DNA of 10,951 nt. Source: Nitrospirota bacterium (lineage in GTDB: Bacteria > Nitrospirota > Nitrospiria > Nitrospirales > UBA8639). Below the pieces are notes generated by a model. That model did no database searches, was not told the DNA's origin, and saw only the letters and a program-made list of their open reading frames with translations. A program made the translations under genes and the position numbers. Below are positions 5,374 through 10,951 of the stretch, piece by piece. Location of the stretch: the NCBI GenBank assembly GCA_003233615.1, contig QIMB01000191.1:1-10951 (forward strand), read 5' to 3'. Every line of letters begins with the position of its first letter. Positions within the stretch are counted from its first letter, which is position 1.

Positions 5374-6795
5374 CTATTGAAGCTCCTGCACGATACGTTT
5401 GAATTCAAGCCCACGTTGATGGTAATTCTGAAACATATCGAAACTCGCGCACGCAGGAGAAAACAGCACCACATCTCCACTTTCCGCTTGAGAGCTGGCC
5501 TGAGCAACGGCCTCCTCTAGGCTCATGGCTCGACTCATCGGTACCGTCCCTTCCAAGACTTGAAGAATTCGAGGTGCGGCTTCTCCTATCACCACAATAC
5601 TTTTCACCCCACGATGAAGAGCGTCTACTAGGCGTGCGAAATCTCCTCCTTTGTCTTTTCCTCCTAAAATCAACACGACAGATTCCTGAAAACTCTGTAA
5701 GGCTTTGAGCGTGGCATCAACATTCGTTCCCTTCGAATCGTTAATGAACATGACACCGTGCCAGGTGCGAACGGATTCCAAGGCATGCTCAAACGTCGGA
5801 ACATGCTTAAGCGCCTTCACCATATCTTCTTGTGAACACCCACACAGGAGTCCCACGCATATTGCAGCCATCGCATTCGCAACATTATGTTCTCCACGCA
5901 TCGAGATATCAGTTCGATGAACATTGATTTCTCGGTCTCCCTGTAGTCGCCCACGAATGCTCGCTCCATCTAAATACATGCCCTGCGCGACCTCGTGACA
6001 AAGACTAAACTCACACACGCGGGCCTTGGCATCGAGAGCCATGGTCTTCACTACAGGGTCGTCAACGTTCACGATCATCCAATCCTGATCAGATTGATTT
6101 TCAAAAATACGCTGCTTTGCAGCGTGATACTCTTCTTGAGTGGAATGTCGATCAAGATGATCGGGCGTCACATTCAATAAAACTGAAATCCATGGCTTAA
6201 ACTGCTGAACCGTTTCAAGTTGAAAACTCGACACCTCTACAACAACATAGTCATAGCGAGCAGTCGTGGAAGATTCTGATAATCTCGGCACCGCTTCACA
6301 GAGGGGAAGACCAAGATTACCTCCTACAAAGACATGCTTTCCACTTTCTTGAAGGAGGGATCCAATCAGACGAACCGTTGTGCTTTTTCCATTGGTGCCC
6401 GTCACGGCAATAATAGGAGACTGAATGAATCTTGACGCCAATTCAATTTCTCCAATGACTGGAATGTTGCACTGACGCGCCTGTTGAAGAAGAGGATGCT
6501 CCTTCGGTACCCCGGGGCTGACCACTAGAAGCTCCGACTGGCTCAATGCTGATTCAAGATTTTCTCCGAAGCATATGTGAGCTCCTCGTTGTTCATATGC
6601 GTGGCTCAACGCTTCAAGTTCAAGACGTGGATGCTCTTCGATAAGGGTAACATTCGAACCTTGGTCCAAAAGTAGATCAGCAGCAGACTGGCCACTGCGC
6701 CCCATCCCAAAGACCGTGACATTCGCCCCCTTCCAATTGCTCATAGAAACCACCGGAGTCGCATTCATGTCTTCCATGACACCAGATAATTTCAC
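5374..6795 (-). CDS. murD: UDP-N-acetylmuramoylalanine--D-glutamate ligase MurD
   Basis: This cytoplasmic ligase adds D-Glu to UDP-MurNAc-L-Ala using ATP. The 473 residues show an N-terminal nucleotide fold FGMGRSGQSA (29-38), ATP loop VTGTNGKSTT (131-140), VEVSSFQLET (186-195), NVTPDHLDRH (208-217), Lys227 as the likely carbamylated lysine, GEHNVANAMAA (301-311), NDSKGTN (352-358), LGGKDKGGDF (377-386) and SPACASFD (446-453). GTG 6795 is preferred because GAGG lies five bases upstream; later ATGs at residues 7, 10 and 18 have poorer sites, and residues 1-20 may be an extension. Oddly, the usual HRxE segment reads HALE (337-340), replacing an Arg that is invariant in characterised Mur ligases. 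It lies 13 bp after mraY and its stop abuts the ftsW start. Confidence 0.96.
   Translation of the reverse strand: MKLSGVMEDMNATPVVSMSNWKGANVTVFGMGRSGQSAADLLLDQGSNVTLIEEHPRLELEALSHAYEQRGAHICFGENLESALSQSELLVVSPGVPKEHPLLQQARQCNIPVIGEIELASRFIQSPIIAVTGTNGKSTTVRLIGSLLQESGKHVFVGGNLGLPLCEAVPRLSESSTTARYDYVVVEVSSFQLETVQQFKPWISVLLNVTPDHLDRHSTQEEYHAAKQRIFENQSDQDWMIVNVDDPVVKTMALDAKARVCEFSLCHEVAQGMYLDGASIRGRLQGDREINVHRTDISMRGEHNVANAMAAICVGLLCGCSQEDMVKALKHVPTFEHALESVRTWHGVMFINDSKGTNVDATLKALQSFQESVVLILGGKDKGGDFARLVDALHRGVKSIVVIGEAAPRILQVLEGTVPMSRAMSLEEAVAQASSQAESGDVVLFSPACASFDMFQNYHQRGLEFKRIVQELQ
5383..5387 (-). promoter_or_regulatory. ftsW ribosome binding site inside murD
   Basis: AGGAG in the transcript sense lies within the last murD codons, nine bases before the ftsW ATG. 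Together with the TAGATG stop/start junction it points to translational coupling. Confidence 0.6.
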
Positions 6796-6800
6796 CGTGG

Positions 6801-6804
6801 CCTC
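6801..6804 (-). promoter_or_regulatory. murD ribosome binding site supporting the GTG start
   Basis: GAGG lies in the 13-bp mraY-murD gap, five bases before GTG 6795. It is the best spaced site among the possible murD starts. Confidence 0.55.
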
Positions 6805-6808
6805 ATAC

Positions 6809-7885
6809 TCACCGTAGCTTCAAGGTGCTAATGCTCACCAATCCGAGAATAATCGCAATAATCCACAGACGAACCACGACTTTAGGCTCTTCCCACCCTT
6901 TCAATTCAAAATGATGGTGAAGCGGTGCCATCAGAAAAATACGCTTCCCACGAGATTTAAAAGAAATCACCTGAAAAATTACCGATACCGCCTCCATGAC
7001 AAAGACGCCACCAACCAGCACTAATAACAATTCATGCTTGCAAATCACAGCAACAGTTCCAAGCGCCGCACCCAAGGGTAATGACCCGACATCGCCCATA
7101 AACACCGACGCTGGATAGGTATTAAACCAGAGAAACCCGAGACCAGATCCAATTATGGATGCCATCAAGACCGCGAGCTCCCCCGCTCCTTCGATATGAG
7201 GAATCAACAGATATTCCGCAACCAATCGATCCCCTACAGCCCAGGCCACCACCGTATAGGCCATAGCGGAAATGATCACAGGCCCAACCGCTAAGCCATC
7301 TAACCCATCCGTCAAGTTCACGGCATTGGAACATCCCACAATGACCAAAATTGCAAAGGGAATATAGAACACACCTAGATCGGGGGTGTAATTCTTGAAA
7401 AACGGAACACTCAATTCAGTGGAATAGGCCGGGGAGAGATAAAAAAATAATCCAATGCCCATCGCCACGCCTAACTGCCCGAGAACCTTTTGCATGGACG
7501 TTAATCCTTCAGACTTTCCTCGCAAAATCTTGATGTAATCATCCACAAACCCGATTAATCCAAACCCGACAATCGCCAACATGACCAACCACACATAATA
7601 GTTCGTCACATCCGCCCATAGCAGCGTCGCCAATATCACCGAAAACAAGATCAGGATGCCTCCCATGGTCGGCGTCCCGGATTTTCCAAGATGTGACTGT
7701 GGACCATCTGTCCGAATATTTTGTCCTAATCCCAACGTTTGCAATTTCCTGATGACGGGTGGAGCTAAAAAGAACACAATGAGGAAAGCCGTAATCGCCG
7801 CATAAATCATCCGAAAACTGAGATACCGAAACACATTAAAAATCGCATAGTCGGTATGGAGCGGATACAACCAAAGATATAACAT
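6809..7885 (-). CDS. mraY: Phospho-N-acetylmuramoyl-pentapeptide-transferase MraY
   Basis: MraY is an integral membrane enzyme that moves phospho-MurNAc-pentapeptide from UDP to undecaprenyl phosphate, making lipid I. The 358 residues have the usual length and about ten membrane segments. Key motifs are KSGTPTMGG (68-76), FVDDYIKI (113-120) with the Asp115/Asp116 pair, NAVNLTDGLDGLA (187-199), NTYPASVFMGDVGSLPLG (255-272) with Asp265, and PLHHHFELKGWEE (321-333). The N-terminal FNVFRYLSFR (16-25) is typical, so ATG 7885 is well supported by homology even though its ribosome site is poor: the nearest G-rich run, GGGGG at 7906-7902, is 16 bases away. Between them lies a three-codon ATG TTG TAA (7900-7892). 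It follows murF by 24 bp. Confidence 0.97.
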   Translation of the reverse strand: MLYLWLYPLHTDYAIFNVFRYLSFRMIYAAITAFLIVFFLAPPVIRKLQTLGLGQNIRTDGPQSHLGKSGTPTMGGILILFSVILATLLWADVTNYYVWLVMLAIVGFGLIGFVDDYIKILRGKSEGLTSMQKVLGQLGVAMGIGLFFYLSPAYSTELSVPFFKNYTPDLGVFYIPFAILVIVGCSNAVNLTDGLDGLAVGPVIISAMAYTVVAWAVGDRLVAEYLLIPHIEGAGELAVLMASIIGSGLGFLWFNTYPASVFMGDVGSLPLGAALGTVAVICKHELLLVLVGGVFVMEAVSVIFQVISFKSRGKRIFLMAPLHHHFELKGWEEPKVVVRLWIIAIILGLVSISTLKLR

Positions 7886-7909
7886 AAGGATTTACAACAT
7901 ACCCCCTAT

Positions 7910-9319
7910 TCAGTTTGGACGAACAGCATCAAGCACGCGTTCCATTCGAACCCCACGCGAAGCTTTAATCAGGACGATGTCACCACGTCTCACAATCGCT
8001 TTTAAACATTCACCGGCCTCTGCGGCATCCTTGACAACTGTGACTGGCATGCTCTTGCGAACATTCCGAGCCCCTTTCTCCATCATGGAGCCGAAGGCTC
8101 CACAGACAATCACATGACTGACGTGCTTCTTAGCCGTATAACGGCCTATCTCCTGATGAAATTGAGCTTCCTTGGGCCCCAGTTCAAGCATATCACCCAG
8201 AACCGCAATCGTCCTTCGCTTAGGAGCTAACTCAACCAAGACATCTAATGCAGCTTTCACAGAAGCCGGATTGGCGTTGTAGCAATCAAAGAGATACATC
8301 ACTCCTCCATGCCGACGGATTTCTGATCGCATCGGCGCCGGACGAAATTTCGCCAATCCCGCCTCAATGTCTAGAGCAGAAAAACCCAGCGCCTGACCCA
8401 CTGCCGCCCCAGCCAATGCATTAGAGATATTGTGCAAGCCCATGGTTCGCACAGAGATTCGTTTGCTCGTTTTTCGTTTTGGCAACCATAAGTGAAAGGC
8501 CGTGCACCTCCCATCCCAGACCGGGTTGGTTCCTCGCACATCAGCATCATGAGTCAGCCCGAAGGAAACAATTGGGCAATCGGATTTCTTGGAAAATTGT
8601 GAAAAGTACCGATCATCTGCATTCAAAATGGCGGCTCCGTCTTGAGGAAGCCAGTCAAATAATTCGGCCTTGGACGCTGCAGAGCGGGCCATGGTTCCGT
8701 AATACTCTAAATGGTCAGGACCTACATTCGTAATCACTCCTAACGTAGGCTTGGTCATTTCACACAATCGAGTTGTTTGCCCGACTTGATCCACACCCAT
8801 TTCAATCACAGCCACTTGATGTCTGGGATGCAATCTCAACAGTGTTTGAGGAACACCAATGGCATTATTGAAATTGCCTTTCGTCTGAAGAACGCGCCAA
8901 CGGGTCGCCAACACACGACTGACCATTTCTTTTGTGGTCGTTTTCCCGTTGCTCCCAGTTATGGCCACGATTGGAATGGAGAACCGCGCTCGATGAAAAC
9001 TGGCCAAATCTTGGTAGGCTCTCAACGTGTTGTTCACATGCACGACTGCGAGAGGTTTTCGTGTCGACTTACGCCAGCGCTTCAACAGATAGCTGGCTTC
9101 AGCTTCTTCAAGCACCACCCCTTTAGCACCCTTTTCCCAGGCTTTGCCAATAAAGTCATGACCATCAAAATTCTGCCCTTTTAAGGCAACAAATAGGTCT
9201 CCTGGATTGACAGCACGAGAATCTGTTTGCACCCCAGAAAATCTACCAATCGATTGTCCATGCGAGAGCAATGTTCCCTGCGTCGCTGCAAGCACTTCAT
9301 CCACCTCAAAGGTTGCCAT
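7910..9319 (-). CDS. murF: UDP-MurNAc-tripeptide--D-alanyl-D-alanine ligase MurF
   Basis: MurF is the cytoplasmic ATP-dependent ligase that adds the D-Ala-D-Ala dipeptide and completes the UDP-MurNAc-pentapeptide used by MraY. The 469 residues show the N-terminal TDSRAVNPGDLFVALKG (32-48), ATP loop ITGSNGKTTTK (120-130), the MurF hallmark KGNFNNAIGVPQTLL (147-161), TNVGPDHLEYYG (197-208), a SKAELF lysine segment (216-221), NISNALAGA, the PAPMRSEIRRHGG arginine segment and DCYNANPASVKAAL. ATG 9319 is five bases after the murE stop, and no ribosome site is visible in or near that gap, so reinitiation after murE is likely. Size and motifs are normal. The PAPMRSEI and DCYNANP motifs separate it from MurE. 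Confidence 0.97.
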   Translation of the reverse strand: MATFEVDEVLAATQGTLLSHGQSIGRFSGVQTDSRAVNPGDLFVALKGQNFDGHDFIGKAWEKGAKGVVLEEAEASYLLKRWRKSTRKPLAVVHVNNTLRAYQDLASFHRARFSIPIVAITGSNGKTTTKEMVSRVLATRWRVLQTKGNFNNAIGVPQTLLRLHPRHQVAVIEMGVDQVGQTTRLCEMTKPTLGVITNVGPDHLEYYGTMARSAASKAELFDWLPQDGAAILNADDRYFSQFSKKSDCPIVSFGLTHDADVRGTNPVWDGRCTAFHLWLPKRKTSKRISVRTMGLHNISNALAGAAVGQALGFSALDIEAGLAKFRPAPMRSEIRRHGGVMYLFDCYNANPASVKAALDVLVELAPKRRTIAVLGDMLELGPKEAQFHQEIGRYTAKKHVSHVIVCGAFGSMMEKGARNVRKSMPVTVVKDAAEAGECLKAIVRRGDIVLIKASRGVRMERVLDAVRPN

Positions 9320-9324
9320 TGGGA

Positions 9325-10842
9325 CTAATCTGAACGTCTGCGCTGATGAATGGCCTTCCGAGCTTCTTCCCTATCATCAAAATGCACTTTCTGTGTTCCA
9401 AGAATTTGATAATCTTCATGCCCCTTACCGGCAATCAACACTAGATCTCCCGGGCTAGCCTCCTGAATCGCAACACAAATGGCTTCAGCTCGATCAGAGA
9501 TCGTCTGATACGAACATCGATTCTCAGGGGATACGGCTTCAATTCCTTCTTCGATATCAGCCAGAATGGCTTGCGGATTTTCTGTTCGTGGATTATCCGA
9601 GGTGACAATTACCAGATCGCTCTTCTGTACCGCGACTTGCCCCATTTTTGCTCGCTTCCCTGGATCCCGATCACCGCCACAACCAAATACCGTGATTATC
9701 CGTCCTTGCTTGATTGTCTGCGCAGCTTCAAGCAATCGTTGGAGCGCATCGTCGGTATGGGCATAGTCCACAACGACCGTGAAATCTTGGCCTTCCTGAA
9801 TGCGCTCAAAACGTCCGGGAACATTCGAAACTGACTCCAGCGCATGCTCGATCACATCAGGAGACATCCCCATTTCTAACCCGACGCCAATGGCCGCCAA
9901 CATATTGGACACATTATATTCGCCAACCAATTGACTGGTAATCGTCATACGACCCAGAGGACTGTTGACCACAAATTGTGTCCCAGCCATACCGAGTTCG
10001 ATGGCTTCAGCCTGAATATCGGCTTTCGCATGAATCCCAAACGTCCAAACCGGAATTGGGCAGTGCTGGAGAATCAACGAAGCCCATGGATCATCCGCAT
10101 TCACCAGAGCCCGCTTAGACCCACTCTTGTGTCCGCCCACCACATAGTCAGTAAATAAATGGAGCTTCGACTGAAAATAACGCTCCATCGTGTGATGGAA
10201 ATCTAAATGGTCTTGGGTCAAATTGGTGAACACCACGATATCGAACTCACACCCGGCAACCCGATCTAATGCCAACGCATGGGACGAGACTTCCAATACC
10301 CCAACATCTGTTCCAACCCCTACCATCTCGCGTAACATCTCCTGAAGCTGGACAGGTGCCGGCGTCGTATGTGAAGCCTCTCGTCGCGTGTTTCCGTACA
10401 TATACCCCACAGTCCCAAGCAACCCAACCTGCTGGCCCTGAGCCTCCAACAGCAATTTGGTTAAATGAGTCACCGTGGTTTTACCATTCGTCCCCGTGAC
10501 CCCCACCATCTTCAGATGCCTTGAGGGATTACCAGCCAGTTGGGACGCCATGAATCCCAAAGCCTTGCGGGAATTATTCACATGAATGAGTGCAGAAGCT
10601 GCCGATGTGTTCTCAGCAGGGACGCCTTGAAAGCAACCCTCTTCCACCACTACAGCCGTAGCTCCCTGAGCGAAGGCCTGATTCACAAAATGATGTCCAT
10701 CATGCTGTAATCCTTGAATGGCCACAAACACTGAGCCTGGCCTGACGGCGCGCGAATCTTCAGTTATCGATACGACCTCAGACCGAAGATCACCAGAAGT
10801 TTTCACCACATCGACCGCATCAAGTAACTCTTGAAGCGTCAC
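9325..10842 (-). CDS. murE: UDP-MurNAc-L-Ala-D-Glu--2,6-diaminopimelate ligase MurE
   Basis: MurE is the cytoplasmic ligase that adds the third peptide residue. The DNPRTENP segment (416-423) is the signature of the meso-diaminopimelate-adding type rather than the lysine type. The 505 residues also contain TEDSRAVRPGSVFVAIQG (27-44), ATP loop GVTGTNGKTTVTHL (114-127), SHTTPAPVQLQ (157-167), LEVSSHAL (183-190), TNLTQDHLDFH (206-216), Lys226 as the likely carbamylated lysine, GEYNVSNMLAA (307-317), NVPGRFE (340-346), DYAHTDDAL (359-367), FGCGGDRD (386-393) and AGKGHEDYQ (471-479). The start is fixed at GTG 10842, because an in-frame TAA lies two codons upstream and the next ATG is near residue 98. 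The ribosome site is weak. It is the first complete gene of the visible run. Confidence 0.97.
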   Translation of the reverse strand: MTLQELLDAVDVVKTSGDLRSEVVSITEDSRAVRPGSVFVAIQGLQHDGHHFVNQAFAQGATAVVVEEGCFQGVPAENTSAASALIHVNNSRKALGFMASQLAGNPSRHLKMVGVTGTNGKTTVTHLTKLLLEAQGQQVGLLGTVGYMYGNTRREASHTTPAPVQLQEMLREMVGVGTDVGVLEVSSHALALDRVAGCEFDIVVFTNLTQDHLDFHHTMERYFQSKLHLFTDYVVGGHKSGSKRALVNADDPWASLILQHCPIPVWTFGIHAKADIQAEAIELGMAGTQFVVNSPLGRMTITSQLVGEYNVSNMLAAIGVGLEMGMSPDVIEHALESVSNVPGRFERIQEGQDFTVVVDYAHTDDALQRLLEAAQTIKQGRIITVFGCGGDRDPGKRAKMGQVAVQKSDLVIVTSDNPRTENPQAILADIEEGIEAVSPENRCSYQTISDRAEAICVAIQEASPGDLVLIAGKGHEDYQILGTQKVHFDDREEARKAIHQRRRSD

Positions 10843-10951
10843 AACTTAGGGCTCACGAAGCAACAACTTCCCATTTTCACATCACACCTTCAGACCATCT
10901 TGGGCCGATCTTCCCAGAATCTTGACACGAATTCTGGGGAGCTACTATTTC
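10843..10951. other. Region upstream of murE with no assignable frame
   Basis: An ftsI or other PBP gene is expected immediately 5' of murE in dcw clusters. On the minus strand the three frames entering from the right edge stop at 10947-10945 (TAG TAG), 10892-10890 (TGA) and 10879-10877 (TGA), so an upstream gene could end at any of these, but too few residues are visible to name it. The frame closed at TAG TAG reads, further on, RIRVKILGRSAQDGLKV, then TGA, then CENGKLLLREP, then TAA three bases before murE. That resembles the end of a PASTA domain broken by stops, which is only a suggestion. Confidence 0.4.
10911..10940. other. Inverted repeat upstream of murE
   Basis: CCCAGAAT (10913-10920) and ATTCTGGG (10931-10938) form a perfect 8-bp stem around a 10-base loop. 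It extends to 10 bp with one G-T pair (10911-10940). No T-run follows on the minus strand, so it is not a standard terminator. It may be an mRNA structure or an operator between the upstream gene and murE. Confidence 0.45.

Noticed and set aside
8777..9184. 135-codon + strand frame opposite murF
   Set aside because: Antisense to well conserved murF coding sequence, with composition and residue pattern expected of a shadow frame.
10922..10951. + strand promoter TTGACA with 18-base spacer and TATTTC
   Set aside because: The -10 match is weak and lies at the window edge, it points away from all visible genes, and the -35 falls in the loop of an inverted repeat.

Overview
The window is one block of a bacterial division and cell wall (dcw) cluster. 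All eight recognisable protein-coding genes lie on the minus strand, so transcription runs from high to low coordinates: murE, murF, mraY, murD, ftsW, murG, murC, murB. Together they cover peptidoglycan precursor synthesis from UDP-GlcNAc-enolpyruvate reduction (MurB) through stepwise peptide addition (MurC, MurD, MurE, MurF), transfer to the lipid carrier (MraY, MurG) and septal glycan polymerisation (FtsW). MurE carries the DNPR signature of meso-diaminopimelate-adding enzymes, which suggests a Gram-negative-type, DAP-containing wall. Moderate GC, the gene order and the look of MraY and MurB fit Nitrospirota (a Nitrospira-like nitrite oxidiser or relative). That taxonomic guess is from memory of such proteins and is not proven here.

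Layout. From 10842 down to 4198 the genes are tightly packed: murE/murF are 5 bp apart, murF/mraY 24 bp, mraY/murD 13 bp, and the murD stop abuts the ftsW start (TAGATG). From ftsW downstream the spacing loosens: 164-170 bp before murG, 302 bp between murG and murC, about 62 bp between murC and murB, and at least 204 bp after murB.

These looser gaps hold everything unusual. At ftsW/murG and murC/murB there are purine-rich tracts followed by pyrimidine-rich tracts (as read on +). They share a 12-mer and an 11-mer in the same order, as expected of a dispersed intergenic repeat. At murC the repeat runs into the coding frame and gives MurC a charged 24-residue tail. Downstream of murB lie a nested 93-bp imperfect palindrome with TCATCCTGAG / CTCAGGATGA ends and a short (CTTCTTC)3 array. 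The murG-murC gap has two overlapping perfect 12-bp palindromes and small direct repeats.

Upstream of murE (10843-10951) no reading frame can be assigned with confidence, although a PBP/ftsI 3' end is expected there. I found no CRISPR array, RNA gene, transposase, phage gene or undescribed multi-gene system. The genes are conserved housekeeping genes. The points most worth checking are the repeats, the MurC tail, an apparent Arg-to-Ala change at an invariant MurD position, and the region before murE.
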